Notes: generated by a model not told the origin, from the sequence alone. 64,000 nucleotides of DNA from Campylobacter sp. US33a (GCF_004378855.1 NZ_RYYL01000003.1:1-64000), one strand, 5' to 3'. Positions 18,168-27,462 are shown, numbered from the stretch's first letter. Translations and numbers: made by a program.

Positions 18168-19125
18168 AATTCCTATTCATATCATTACAGGGTTTTTAGG
18201 TAGTGGCAAAACCACTTTTTTAAAAGAACTTTTAAGTAAAGAAAAGCAAGATAATATCGCTATCATAGTTAATGAACTGGGTCAAATTTCACTTGATCAC
18301 AGCATTTTAGATGCAGATTTTATCAAAGAAAAAACCCTATTTTTAAATTCAGGTTGCATGTGCTGCAACAAAAGAGAGGATTTAATCCAAAAACTTAGAA
18401 ATTTACTTGATAATTATGATAAAAAATCACAAATTTTACAAAGAGTGATTATAGAAACAACAGGGCTAGCAAATCCTGCTCCTATTATCTTTACTTTTTT
18501 AAGTGATGCTTTTTTGTTTCATCATTTTGAAATTTCAAATATCATTACTTGTATCGATGCTTTAAATGGATTAGACCATATAGAAAACAACGAAGAGGCT
18601 TATAATCAAATTGCAAGTTCTGATTGTATTTTAATGACAAAAAACGATCTTAATGCAAACACTCAAATTTTAAATGAAAAAATCAATTCCATTCACCAAG
18701 GAATTAACATCATCAAAAAAGAAAATTTTACTTTCAATACACTCTTAAACACCAAACGCCAAGAAATATTTTTTAACAAAACACCTAACAAAAATTTTCA
18801 CAATAAAAACATACAATCCATTTGCATAAGCTTTAAAAAAGCTATTGATTGGAGTATATTTGGAATTTGGCTTAGTATGCTTTTGCATCAATACGGAACG
18901 CAAATTTTAAGAGTAAAAGGTTTATTAGATATTGGGGAAGATTTTTTAGTTAATATCAATGGTGTAGGACATATCATTCATCCTCCTACACACATTAAAA
19001 ATACTCGAGATAAAGAAAGTAAGCTTGTTTTTATCACAAAAAATTTAGACCCTTTGAAAATCATTTCTTCTTTGGAAAGTTTTTTAGCATTATCTAAAGA
19101 AAAAATCGAATTTATTATTAACTAA
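18160..19125 (+). CDS. CobW/G3E-family GTPase, putative metallochaperone
   Basis: This 321-aa G3E GTPase has the P-loop G-F-L-G-S-G-K-T-T-F near residue 10, the metal-binding G-C-M-C-C loop near 66, Walker B/E-T-T-G-L-A-N-P near 104, and a T-K-N-D base-recognition motif near 162. G3E proteins deliver metals (Zn, Co, Ni) to client enzymes using GTP. The adjacent deacetylase-fold protein is metal-dependent, so it is the natural candidate client; this is inference from gene order. It runs convergent to ftsY with an 8-nt overlap of the 3' ends. Confidence 0.85.
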   Translation: MAKIPIHIITGFLGSGKTTFLKELLSKEKQDNIAIIVNELGQISLDHSILDADFIKEKTLFLNSGCMCCNKREDLIQKLRNLLDNYDKKSQILQRVIIETTGLANPAPIIFTFLSDAFLFHHFEISNIITCIDALNGLDHIENNEEAYNQIASSDCILMTKNDLNANTQILNEKINSIHQGINIIKKENFTFNTLLNTKRQEIFFNKTPNKNFHNKNIQSICISFKKAIDWSIFGIWLSMLLHQYGTQILRVKGLLDIGEDFLVNINGVGHIIHPPTHIKNTRDKESKLVFITKNLDPLKIISSLESFLALSKEKIEFIIN

Positions 19126-19984
19126 AAATAGGCTCTAATAAAGCATCTAAATAATCTTGCGCATTAAATTCATGTAAGTCTTGCATTTTCTCGCCCGTTC
19201 CTATATATAAAATAGGAAGCTCTAATTCTCTTGCTATACTAAAAAGCGCTCCGCCCTTTGCTGTGCCATCGAGTTTTGTAATAATCACCCCATCAAGCCT
19301 TACAAGCTCATTAAAAGCTTTAGCCTGCAAAATTCCAGCATTACCCTGAGTGCCATCAAGCACTAAAATTTTAAGATGAGGCGCACCTTGCATAGCTTTA
19401 TTTGAAATTCTTACAATCTTTTCAAGCTCAGCGGCTAAATTTTTTTGATTTTGCAATCTTCCAGCTGTATCAATAATTACTTTATCATAATTTTTTGCAA
19501 GTGCTTTTGAAATGGTATCAAAGGCTACCGCTGAAGGATCATGACCTTGAGCGCTTATTACAATTTCTACTCCGATTTTTTCCGCCCAAAGACGCAATTG
19601 CTCAATAGCTCCTGCTCTAAAAGTATCACAAGCTCCTAAAATCACTTTTTGACCTTGACTTTTGTATAAATTTGCAAGTTTTGCAATACTAGTCGTTTTA
19701 CCTGCGCCATTTACTCCTAAAATTAATTCCACAAAAGGTTTTGCAGAAGAAAATTGCACTTTATCATATAAAAAATATGTGCCCATCACGCGCTTTAAAT
19801 CAGCTTTTTTAACCTCATCACTGGGTGGCAAATAATAAATAATTTCTTCAACAATCTCATACGCCACATCTGCTTCCAATAACATTTCTTCCAATAAATC
19901 TTTTGTGATTTTTTTATTATCCGCTTTGATTTGCGAAATACTTTCAATGGTCTTTTTTAAACCTTGTTTTAAAAAATTTAACAT
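19118..19984 (-). CDS. ftsY: Signal recognition particle receptor FtsY
   Basis: FtsY docks SRP-ribosome complexes at the membrane for co-translational insertion. The 288-aa protein has the N domain (about 1-80), then G1 G-V-N-G-A-G-K-T-T near 90, the D-T-F-R-A-G-A insertion box near 126, G3 D-T-A-G-R near 170 and G4 T-K-L-D-G-T-A-K-G-G near 228. It lacks the long acidic A domain of E. coli FtsY, normal for Campylobacterota. Its start abuts the TlpA-like gene stop. Confidence 0.96.
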   Translation of the reverse strand: MLNFLKQGLKKTIESISQIKADNKKITKDLLEEMLLEADVAYEIVEEIIYYLPPSDEVKKADLKRVMGTYFLYDKVQFSSAKPFVELILGVNGAGKTTSIAKLANLYKSQGQKVILGACDTFRAGAIEQLRLWAEKIGVEIVISAQGHDPSAVAFDTISKALAKNYDKVIIDTAGRLQNQKNLAAELEKIVRISNKAMQGAPHLKILVLDGTQGNAGILQAKAFNELVRLDGVIITKLDGTAKGGALFSIARELELPILYIGTGEKMQDLHEFNAQDYLDALLEPIFS

Positions 19985-20535
19985 TACAATAAAGCCCTTT
20001 GTATATCAATATCCAGCATTTCTTCTGGAATAAGTCCTGTGTAAAGGTTAATCATTTTGCTATTATTATCATAAAGCACCATGGTGGGAATTCCTTCAAT
20101 TCCTCCTATGCTTTTAGCAAGCAAATAATTACCTTCTCCAAGAGAAATACTGTAGTTAATTTTATATTGATTAATAAATGCACTTAAATTCTCATTATTC
20201 ATATCCTCAAGCAATACTCCTACTACCTTAAAACTTTCTTTGTATTTTTCTTGAAGTTTATTTAAATGTGGAATTTCAGCTAAACAAGGTTGGCACCAAG
20301 TTGCAAAAAAAACAAACAAAGTCGCTTTGCCCTCGTTTTCAAATTCAATAGCATCAGAATTTGCTTTAATGAAAATATTTTTTCCGTCATTAGTTTTTAG
20401 GGAAAAATTCACCTTATCGCCTTGAGTTAAAAGTGCGGTGCTAACATTTAAATCTTGTTCTTTACTCTTATTATCGCAGGCATTAAACACCAAAAGTATA
20501 GAAAATAAAAATAAAATTTTTTTATACACTGACAA
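19984..20535 (-). CDS. TlpA-family thioredoxin-like lipoprotein
   Basis: The 183-aa protein has an N-terminal signal with a lipobox V-F-N-A-C (Cys near residue 19), so it is probably a lipoprotein facing the periplasm. The thioredoxin fold follows, with active site W-C-Q-P-C near 81 and the cis-proline loop G-I-E-G-I-P-T near 150. TlpA-type proteins reduce specific periplasmic disulfides, for example in cytochrome c or oxidase assembly; the partner is not known here. It abuts ftsY. A TAAAAT at 20553-20558 (minus) could be its -10 box. Confidence 0.88.
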   Translation of the reverse strand: MSVYKKILFLFSILLVFNACDNKSKEQDLNVSTALLTQGDKVNFSLKTNDGKNIFIKANSDAIEFENEGKATLFVFFATWCQPCLAEIPHLNKLQEKYKESFKVVGVLLEDMNNENLSAFINQYKINYSISLGEGNYLLAKSIGGIEGIPTMVLYDNNSKMINLYTGLIPEEMLDIDIQRALL

Positions 20536-20607
20536 CCTTTTAAAAATGATTAATTTTAGATAAAAATGCTAAAATTGTAGCATAAAATTTTTTAATAGGA
20601 TAAAAAA

Positions 20608-21234
20608 TTGATAAGTAAAGAAAATTTCCGCTCAAAACAAAAAAAAGAATTAAAAAAGTATATAAAAAAGGCTCCAATACAAAATTATAAAATTTTCAAA
20701 TCCATACAAGAAATCATCAAAAAACAAAGATGTAAAAAAATTTTGCTTTATATCCCGCTTCCTTATGAGCCAAATCTATTACTTTTTAGACGCAAATTTT
20801 GTAAAAACTGCACAATTTTTGTTCCATTTATGCAAGATGAAAGTTTAAAAATTGTAAAATTAAGACTGCCTTTTGGCAGGAAAAAATTTGGGATTTACGA
20901 GCCCAATAATTCTTTTGTAAATGTAAAAATTGATCTTGCTATCGTTCCAGTAATAGGAGCGGATGCTAACTTCAGAAGAATTGGGCACGGAAATGGCTTT
21001 TATGATAGGTTTTTTGCAAATTTAAATTATAGGCCTCTTATTATCTTTACGCAAAGCCTTAATGGTTTATGCAAGGTAAATTTAAGCGAAAAATACGATA
21101 TACAAGGCGATTTCTTTATTAATCCTTTTAAAAAATATTATAGGAAAATAAAAAATGCTAAGCACAATTATTGCACTTATAGCCGCTATAATCGGCGGTG
21201 GGATTGGATATTTAGTTGCCAAAAAATTCAATGA
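20608..21234 (+). CDS. 5-formyltetrahydrofolate cyclo-ligase
   Basis: The enzyme converts 5-formyl-THF to 5,10-methenyl-THF with ATP. The 208-aa protein has the Lys/Arg-rich start (S-K-E-N-F-R-S-K-Q-K-K-E-L), K-K-I-L-L-Y-I-P-L near residue 46, and the signature R-R-I-G-H-G-N-G-F-Y-D-R-F near 127. The start is TTG, with TAATAGGA 7 nt before it and a TAAAAT -10 at 20570-20575. The last about 26 residues overlap the rny start by 80 nt and look unlike the family, so the normal end may have been lost by a small indel. Confidence 0.83.
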   Translation: MISKENFRSKQKKELKKYIKKAPIQNYKIFKSIQEIIKKQRCKKILLYIPLPYEPNLLLFRRKFCKNCTIFVPFMQDESLKIVKLRLPFGRKKFGIYEPNNSFVNVKIDLAIVPVIGADANFRRIGHGNGFYDRFFANLNYRPLIIFTQSLNGLCKVNLSEKYDIQGDFFINPFKKYYRKIKNAKHNYCTYSRYNRRWDWIFSCQKIQ

Positions 21235-22708
21235 TGTCAACCAAGACATTTTTATAGAACAGGCTAAAGCTAAAGCTAAAGCTATCGAGTACGAAGCAGA
21301 ACTTGTTTTAAAAGATGCAAAAAATTCAGTAATGAATGCCGAATTTGAAGCGAGAAAAAAATTTGATGACAAAGTCAATAAAATTCAAAAAGAATACAAT
21401 CAAAAACTTGACGAAGTTGTTAAAAGAGAACAAAAACTCTTCACTCAAGAAGAACGCATAAAAAGCGACAAAGATGAAATAGAAAAAATTAAAAAAAATC
21501 TTTGTGATGAACGCAATGAAAATATAAATTTAAAAAGAAACTATGAAGAAAAAATCACACAAGCTTTAAAAATTCTCGAACGCAGTGCAGGACTTACCCA
21601 AAACGAAGCTAAAGAAATTATCCTTCAAAAAGTGGAAGAAAAATCCCGCAATGAGATAGCTCATATCGTTAGAAAATATGAAGAAGAAGCAAAAAGCGAA
21701 GCAAAACGCCGTGCAAATTATATCTTAGCACAAGCGACTTCAAGATTTGCAGGAGAATTCGCTGCCGAAAGACTTATAAATGTAGTTAATATCAAAAATG
21801 ATGAGTTAAAAGGGCGCATTATAGGCAAAGAAGGGCGCAATGTTAAAACTTTAGAAATGGTTTTAGGTGTTGATATTATCATTGATGATACGCCAGGTGC
21901 TATCATTGTGAGTTGTTTTAATTTATACCGCCGTGCTATTGCTACAAAAGTTATAGAACTTTTAGTTGATGATGGCAGAATTCAACCCGCACGCATAGAA
22001 GAAATTCATGAAAAAGTTTGTAAAGAATTTGACAATGCTATCCTAGAAGAAGGTGAAACAATTATTATGGATTTAGGACTTTCAAGAATGCATCCTGAAA
22101 TTACCAAGCTCATAGGAAAATTAAAATACCGTGCAAGCTATGGACAAAATGCTTTAGCACATTCTTTAGAAGTGGCACATTTAGCAGGAATTATCGCAGC
22201 TGAATGCGGTGGGGATGAAAATTTGGCGCGTCGTGCTGGAATTTTACACGATATAGGTAAGGCTTTAACACATGATTTTGAAGGTTCTCATGTAGATTTA
22301 GGTGCTGAGCTTTGCAAAAGATATAAAGAACACCCTGCGGTGATTAATGCCATTTACGCCCATCACGGTCATGAAGAAGCCACAAGCATAGAATCAGCCG
22401 CTGTTTGCGCTGCTGACATCTTAAGTGCTGCAAGACCAGGTGCTAGACGAGAAGTTTTAGAAGCTTTCTTAAAAAGAGTCAGCGAACTTGAAGAAATAGC
22501 CAAAAGTAAAGAAGGTATCAAAAATGCCTACGCCATCAATGCAGGAAGAGAAATTAGAGTCATTGCAAATGCAAAACTAGTCAATGATGATGAAGCTGTG
22601 CTTTTGGCTAAAGAAATCGCCGAAGAAATTCAAGAGAAAGTGCAATATCCAGGTGAAATCAAAGTTAATGTGATTCGAGAAATTCGAGCTATAGATTATG
22701 CAAAATAA
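21155..22708 (+). CDS. rny: Ribonuclease Y
   Basis: RNase Y is a membrane-anchored endoribonuclease that starts mRNA decay. The 517-aa protein has an N-terminal helix (about 2-22), a long charged coiled coil (about 30-200), a KH domain with I-G-K-E-G-R-N-V-K near 228, and an HD domain with H-D-I-G-K near 366. Near residue 37 a 6-bp repeat (GCTAAA) encodes A-K-A-K-A-K, a possible slippage site that would change coiled-coil length by two residues. It is followed after 9 nt by the DedA gene. Confidence 0.95.
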   Translation: MLSTIIALIAAIIGGGIGYLVAKKFNDVNQDIFIEQAKAKAKAIEYEAELVLKDAKNSVMNAEFEARKKFDDKVNKIQKEYNQKLDEVVKREQKLFTQEERIKSDKDEIEKIKKNLCDERNENINLKRNYEEKITQALKILERSAGLTQNEAKEIILQKVEEKSRNEIAHIVRKYEEEAKSEAKRRANYILAQATSRFAGEFAAERLINVVNIKNDELKGRIIGKEGRNVKTLEMVLGVDIIIDDTPGAIIVSCFNLYRRAIATKVIELLVDDGRIQPARIEEIHEKVCKEFDNAILEEGETIIMDLGLSRMHPEITKLIGKLKYRASYGQNALAHSLEVAHLAGIIAAECGGDENLARRAGILHDIGKALTHDFEGSHVDLGAELCKRYKEHPAVINAIYAHHGHEEATSIESAAVCAADILSAARPGARREVLEAFLKRVSELEEIAKSKEGIKNAYAINAGREIRVIANAKLVNDDEAVLLAKEIAEEIQEKVQYPGEIKVNVIREIRAIDYAK

Positions 22709-22717
22709 GGTCTTTTA

Positions 22718-23278
22718 ATGCAAGAGATGTTAGATACTTTGTTAAAATATGGCTATATTGCTTTATTTTTTTATTCTTTAGGCGGAGGTATGGTTGGAAT
22801 TTTAACAGCCGGAGTATTGAGTGCACAAGGACATCTTAATCTTTCTTTATGTATAGCACTTGCATTTATAGCAAATATTATAGGTTCTACTTTGCTTTTT
22901 ATTATGGGAAAATATTATAAAAAAGATCTTCTACCTTATTTTAAAAATCATCGGCGAAAAATTGCTTTGGCGATGATTAAGATAAGGCAATACGGAAACA
23001 TGCTGATTGTCATTCAAAAATTTATTTATGGCTTAAAAACTTTTATTCCTATGGCTGCAGGAATTGCCAAATTTAGTTTTTTAAGATTTTTTATTATTAA
23101 TGCATTGGCAAGTGCTATATGGGCGGTAGGTTTTGGATATTTAGGTTTTGCTTTTGGGCATATTGTAGAAAAAATATTTGGAAGATTATCTAATTATCCT
23201 TATTTGGCTCCTATATTTTTAATCTTGCTTATTTTAATATTTTGGTTTTATTTAACAAAATTTTCAAAGAGGGTTTAA
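22718..23278 (+). CDS. DedA/SNARE-associated family membrane protein
   Basis: The 186-aa inner-membrane protein has four or five helices and the DedA patterns: a re-entrant segment near 20-40, K-Y-Y-K-K-D near 66, F-I-Y-G-L-K-T-F-I-P-M-A-A-G near 105-118, and the A-S-A-I-W-A-V-G-F-G-Y-L-G-F block near 135. DedA proteins flip or recycle lipid carriers such as undecaprenyl phosphate or phosphatidylethanolamine in other bacteria; the substrate here is not visible. It overlaps the comEC frame by 37 nt. Confidence 0.88.
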   Translation: MQEMLDTLLKYGYIALFFYSLGGGMVGILTAGVLSAQGHLNLSLCIALAFIANIIGSTLLFIMGKYYKKDLLPYFKNHRRKIALAMIKIRQYGNMLIVIQKFIYGLKTFIPMAAGIAKFSFLRFFIINALASAIWAVGFGYLGFAFGHIVEKIFGRLSNYPYLAPIFLILLILIFWFYLTKFSKRV

Positions 23279-24531
23279 ATTTCAAACTCTCTTTTATTAA
23301 AAATTTTCTTATTTTAATTGGCTTCTGTCTTTGTATTTTTATTTTTAATCTTTTCTATGAGTATCAAAATTTCCTAAATTTTAAACAAAACAAACATCAA
23401 ACCTTAAGTGGTGTTAAAGTTTTGCAAAGCTATGAAAAAACACGCAATAACAAAGTATATAAAGTTTTTAAATTGCAGAATTCTCAATTTACTTTTTACA
23501 CCACAAGCTACAAAAAAGATTTAGATCTAAAAAAATACCAAGAAATTAAACTCCGTATAATTAATACCAATGTAAGTTTTAAAGATTATTTATCTAAAAA
23601 TTTTTATATGCCAAGTTATGATATTAGCATTGAAAATTCACAAACAACACCTAGAAATCAACTCATTGCATATTTTTTAAACCAACATCAAAATGAGAAA
23701 ATTAAAGAATTATTCGGAGCATTATTTTTCGCCCTACCAGTATCAAAAGAACTAAGAAATGATGTAAATCACTACGGCATAGCACATTTAATCGCTATCA
23801 GTGGCTATCACATCGCCTTGATTTTTAGTTTAATATTCTTTCTTTTAAGCCCTATTTATGGTTTTTTTCAAAAAAGATATTTTCCTTATAGAAATTTAAA
23901 ACTGGATCTTAGTGTATTTATTTTTATTTTGCTATTTTTATACGGTTTTATGATAGGCTTTGTGCCCTCTTTTATAAGATCTTTGATAATGGCTTTGTGG
24001 GGTTTTTATTTAATAGCAAAAAATGTCAAAATTCTTAGTTTTCACAATCTTTTTATGAGTATCTTATTTTGCATTTGTCTTTTTCCGCAACTTCTTTTTA
24101 GTTTAGGATTTTTATTTTCTATTATGGGAGTGTTTTTTATCTTTTTGTATTTACATCATTTTTCAAAATATTTTAACAATTTTTTCAATGTCATATTTTT
24201 AAATATCTGGACTTTTTTTGCAATGATTATTCCAGTTTTATATTTTTTTCCTTTGATTTCTTATCAGCAGCTTCTTGCTATTATTTTAAGCTTTGCATTT
24301 GTGATATTTTATCCGCTAAGCCTTTTTTTACATATTATTGGCTTTGGAGGTTTTTTTGATGAGTATTTGCAAAGCTTTTTGAATTTAAAATTTTATGCAA
24401 GTAATTTTTTTCTTCATGGCAAATATTTTTATAGCTATATTTTTCTTAGTTTTCTTAGTATTTTTAATAAATATCTAGCTCTTTTTATTATTTCTCTTAA
24501 TTTTTTGCCCTTCATTTTGCTTTTGTTCTAA
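23242..24531 (+). CDS. comEC: ComEC/Rec2-type DNA uptake channel protein
   Basis: ComEC forms the inner-membrane channel through which single-stranded DNA enters during natural transformation. The 429-aa protein has an N-terminal helix, a periplasmic OB-like segment (about 50-130), and the competence domain with H-L-I-A-I-S-G-Y-H-I-A-L near 183 followed by eight or so helices. The C-terminal metallo-beta-lactamase domain of longer ComEC proteins is absent, as I recall for C. jejuni. The first about 12 residues overlap the DedA gene, so the exact start is uncertain. Confidence 0.88.
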   Translation: MVLFNKIFKEGLNFKLSFIKNFLILIGFCLCIFIFNLFYEYQNFLNFKQNKHQTLSGVKVLQSYEKTRNNKVYKVFKLQNSQFTFYTTSYKKDLDLKKYQEIKLRIINTNVSFKDYLSKNFYMPSYDISIENSQTTPRNQLIAYFLNQHQNEKIKELFGALFFALPVSKELRNDVNHYGIAHLIAISGYHIALIFSLIFFLLSPIYGFFQKRYFPYRNLKLDLSVFIFILLFLYGFMIGFVPSFIRSLIMALWGFYLIAKNVKILSFHNLFMSILFCICLFPQLLFSLGFLFSIMGVFFIFLYLHHFSKYFNNFFNVIFLNIWTFFAMIIPVLYFFPLISYQQLLAIILSFAFVIFYPLSLFLHIIGFGGFFDEYLQSFLNLKFYASNFFLHGKYFYSYIFLSFLSIFNKYLALFIISLNFLPFILLLF

Positions 24532-25305
24532 ATTTTGATTCAAATAATGATAAGTTTTTAAACCGAAAAGATAAATAACCCAAGAAATATAAATCCAAAT
24601 AAAAAAGAAAAGTATAGTCGAAAAAGATCCATAAACATTGGTATAAGTTTTATTATACACTATATAATAAACAAATAAATTCTTGCTAATATACCAAACC
24701 ATGGAACTAAAAAAAGTGCTAATAAGCAAAATTTTCAAATCCCCCTTAGCAATAGAACTCGAATATGAAATAAAAAACAAAGCCCAAATGATAATATAAG
24801 GTAAAAATTCAAAAATATTAAAACCAATCTGCCAATCATCCAAGGTTTTTTGTATATAGGCAGAAATGTAAAAACTAAGTCCTAAGCCAAGTGGTACAAG
24901 AGTTAGCAAGGTCCAATACGAACTCACACTTTGCCAAAGGGTGCGCGGTTCGCTTTTTGTGATTTTATTAACCACAAAATCATAACCCGAAAAAAAGGCT
25001 AAAGAAGTAAAAGCCATAGCTATAAGACCTACTATGCCTAAATTTACGCTATTTTTTAAAAAAGTATCTAAATATCCAGCAACCATATCTTGCTGCGCAG
25101 GAATAAGAAAAGTAAAAATCAATTGTTTGACTTTGTCATAATACCCATCAAAACTTGGAATTTGCGTAAAAGCAGAAAAACACACAAATAAAATAGGTAT
25201 TAAAGACAAAATAGTATAAAAACTTAAAGCCGCCGAATAATTTAGAATTTCTTTATCTCTAAATGCAAGCAAAAAAGTCCATAATTTACGCCAATTTAAC
25301 ATCAA
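24475..25305 (-). CDS. YihY/BrkB family inner-membrane protein (Rbn)
   Basis: The 276-aa protein has about six membrane helices and the family features Y-S-A-A-L-S-F-Y-T-I-L-S-L-I-P near residue 23 and Y-G-S-F-S-T-I-L-F-F-F-I-W-I-Y near 228. Older databases call it ribonuclease BN, which is a misassignment for this family; its function is not established. It overlaps comEC's 3' end convergently by 57 nt and lies directly after the FAD oxidase gene with a 4-nt overlap. Confidence 0.86.
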   Translation of the reverse strand: MMLNWRKLWTFLLAFRDKEILNYSAALSFYTILSLIPILFVCFSAFTQIPSFDGYYDKVKQLIFTFLIPAQQDMVAGYLDTFLKNSVNLGIVGLIAMAFTSLAFFSGYDFVVNKITKSEPRTLWQSVSSYWTLLTLVPLGLGLSFYISAYIQKTLDDWQIGFNIFEFLPYIIIWALFFISYSSSIAKGDLKILLISTFFSSMVWYISKNLFVYYIVYNKTYTNVYGSFSTILFFFIWIYISWVIYLFGLKTYHYLNQNLEQKQNEGQKIKRNNKKS

Positions 25306-26684
25306 AGCCCCATTTTAAAAGGATTTAATATATTATTTGGATCAAATGCTTTTTTAATATTTCTCATAAGCTCCATTTCAGCTTCACTAAAAGCTAAATT
25401 CATAAAAGGTGCTTTTGAGATACCTATGCCATGCTCACCACTTAAAGTCCCACCAAGTTCTACGGTAAGTTTAAAAATTTCAGTGATAGCCTCATGCCCT
25501 TTTTTTACCTGCTCTTCATCATTTTTATCTGGAACCATAACATTTGTATGCACATTTCCATCGCCTGTATGGCCAAAACAAGGGATTTTAAAACCATATT
25601 TTTTAGAAACCTTATCGATACCTTCAAGTAAAGCTGGGAGTTTTGATCTAGGTACTGTTATATCTTCATTAAGCTTTAAAGTGCCATACATAGCAATACT
25701 TTGAGAACAATTTCTTCTAGCAAACCAAATATCAGCTGCTTCTTGCTCATCTTTTGCTATTTTAAATTCGCTAGCCCCTGCTTTTAAAAAATTCTCTTTT
25801 AAAATTTCCAAATCTTGCTCTAAGGCATTTTCTACATTACCATCCACATCAGCGATTAAAATCGCTCCTGCATCAACTGGCAAACCTTTATTAAATTTAC
25901 TCTCAACTGCTCTAATACTAAGATTATCCAAAAATTCCATAGATACAGGAGTTACACCTTTAGCAAGGCTTTGATAAACCGCATTCATCGCACTTTGGAC
26001 ACTTGGAAAGATCCCAAAGGCTGTTTTTTTGTATTTTGGTAAAGCAATAAGTTTTAAAGTGATTTCACTAAGCACTGCCAAAGATCCTTCACTTGCGATT
26101 AAAATCCCTGCTAAATTATATCCTGCCACATCTTTAATCGTGCGTTTGCCTGCACGGATGATCTCTCCATTTGGCAAAACCGCTCTTAAAGCCATCACAT
26201 AATCTTTTGTAATGCCGTATTTTGCCGCTCTCATTCCACCTGCATTTTCACTTACATTTCCACCCAAACTAGAATACTCCATACTTGCAGGATCAGGCGG
26301 ATAAAAAAGTCCATATTTGGCCACTTCTTTTTGCAAAGCCATATTAATCACACCAGGCTGGACTACGGCAACTAAATTTTCAAGATCAATTTCTAAAATT
26401 TTATTCATGTGCTTTTCAAAACTTAAAACAACACCACCATTTACCGCCAAAGCCCCACCTGTAAAACCAGAGCCTGAACCTCTAGGGATGATGATGATAT
26501 TATTTTCGTTGCAATATTTTAAAATTTTACTAATATCTTCTTCATTTCTTGGAAATAGTACTCCATCGGGTAAATAATGCCTTCTAGTCGCATCATAGCT
26601 ATATGCTCTTTTATGAATATCATCAAAATACGCATTTTCTTCGCCTAAAAGCTTTTTAAAAAATAATTGGTGCTCATTTTTCAT
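25302..26684 (-). CDS. glcD: FAD-linked oxidase (GlcD/D-lactate dehydrogenase type)
   Basis: The 460-aa flavoprotein has an FAD-binding PCMH domain with P-R-G-S-G-S-G-F-T-G-G near residue 63, D-P-A-S near 131, S-L-G-G-N-V-S-E-N-A-G-G near 138, and a C-terminal oxidase domain with G-H-T-G-D-G-N-V-H near 370 and S-G-E-H-G-I-G near 420. Such enzymes oxidise D-lactate or glycolate and feed electrons to the respiratory chain. Substrate cannot be settled here; the glcE/glcF partners of glycolate oxidase are not in the window. It overlaps the exported-protein gene by 11 nt. Confidence 0.88.
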   Translation of the reverse strand: MKNEHQLFFKKLLGEENAYFDDIHKRAYSYDATRRHYLPDGVLFPRNEEDISKILKYCNENNIIIIPRGSGSGFTGGALAVNGGVVLSFEKHMNKILEIDLENLVAVVQPGVINMALQKEVAKYGLFYPPDPASMEYSSLGGNVSENAGGMRAAKYGITKDYVMALRAVLPNGEIIRAGKRTIKDVAGYNLAGILIASEGSLAVLSEITLKLIALPKYKKTAFGIFPSVQSAMNAVYQSLAKGVTPVSMEFLDNLSIRAVESKFNKGLPVDAGAILIADVDGNVENALEQDLEILKENFLKAGASEFKIAKDEQEAADIWFARRNCSQSIAMYGTLKLNEDITVPRSKLPALLEGIDKVSKKYGFKIPCFGHTGDGNVHTNVMVPDKNDEEQVKKGHEAITEIFKLTVELGGTLSGEHGIGISKAPFMNLAFSEAEMELMRNIKKAFDPNNILNPFKMGL

Positions 26685-27411
26685 CTTTTAAAACCTTAGG
26701 AAGATTGATTAAAACATCATAGTATTTATAATAATCTTTTACTTCTTGGGCTTCAAAATCAAAAATATGAGTCTTATAGCCAGAAATTCGTGAGTAAAAA
26801 GGAGTTTGCAATTCACTAGCCTTTGGAATACTCACCTCTTGTAAAACATTAAAATCTTGACAATCCACAATTTGTGCTTTTTCATCTAAGGCGAAGATAA
26901 TTATCCCAACAGCATTTTTAGAACAAAATCCTCTAAAACTTGATCTTTTTGGACCTAATTCAAAATTTTGTATCAAATAAGCACCAAAAATGTCGGGATG
27001 AACAAAATATAATTCTGGAAATTGTGCACTAATATAATCATAACTTTGCTTATCAGGAGCAATAATCAAAGCCCTGTTATAAAGAAAATTTAATGTCACC
27101 TCATCGCCTTTTTCAGGAATAATCCCAGGCACAGGTAATGCGTTTTGCTCTAACATATCAAATACTCTAAATTCAAGTTTAGCCAAACCATCTTTTTTTT
27201 CAATCACAACAGCACGAGCAATAATAGAAGTTGAACTTTTAAACTGGTGAGAAACAACCCCGCTTGAGCCTATTTTTATAGCTTCATCATCTTTAATATA
27301 AGCATAAATATCTTCCACTTTAAGTAATTGACTTTTATAAGTTTTTAAATCAAAATTACCTCCAAATAACGCACTGACAATAAAAATACTAAATGCTAAA
27401 ATTCTAAACAA
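26674..27411 (-). CDS. Exported protein resembling the N-terminal domain of plasminogen-binding PgbA/PgbB
   Basis: The 245-aa protein starts with a signal peptide (F-R-I-L-A-F-S-I-F-I-V-S-A-L-F-G-G) and continues with a soluble periplasmic or surface domain containing G-S-S-G-V-V-S-H near 48 and V-P-G-I-I-P-E-K-G-D near 94. From memory it matches the N-terminal domain of H. pylori PgbA/PgbB, but it lacks the long charged repeat tail and C-terminal lysine to which plasminogen binding was ascribed. I would therefore not infer that activity. TATAAT lies at 27457-27462 on the minus strand. Confidence 0.72.
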   Translation of the reverse strand: MFRILAFSIFIVSALFGGNFDLKTYKSQLLKVEDIYAYIKDDEAIKIGSSGVVSHQFKSSTSIIARAVVIEKKDGLAKLEFRVFDMLEQNALPVPGIIPEKGDEVTLNFLYNRALIIAPDKQSYDYISAQFPELYFVHPDIFGAYLIQNFELGPKRSSFRGFCSKNAVGIIIFALDEKAQIVDCQDFNVLQEVSIPKASELQTPFYSRISGYKTHIFDFEAQEVKDYYKYYDVLINLPKVLKDEK

Positions 27412-27456
27412 TTTTATCTCCTTAAATTCTTTGATTAAAGATATATTAAATCTAAA

Positions 27457-27462
27457 ATTATA
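27457..27462 (-). promoter_or_regulatory. -10 box of the exported-protein gene
   Basis: TATAAT on the minus strand 46 nt before the start codon at 27411, in the divergent gap with the M23 peptidase gene. A TAAAAT on the plus strand at 27508-27513 could serve the peptidase gene. Confidence 0.45.
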
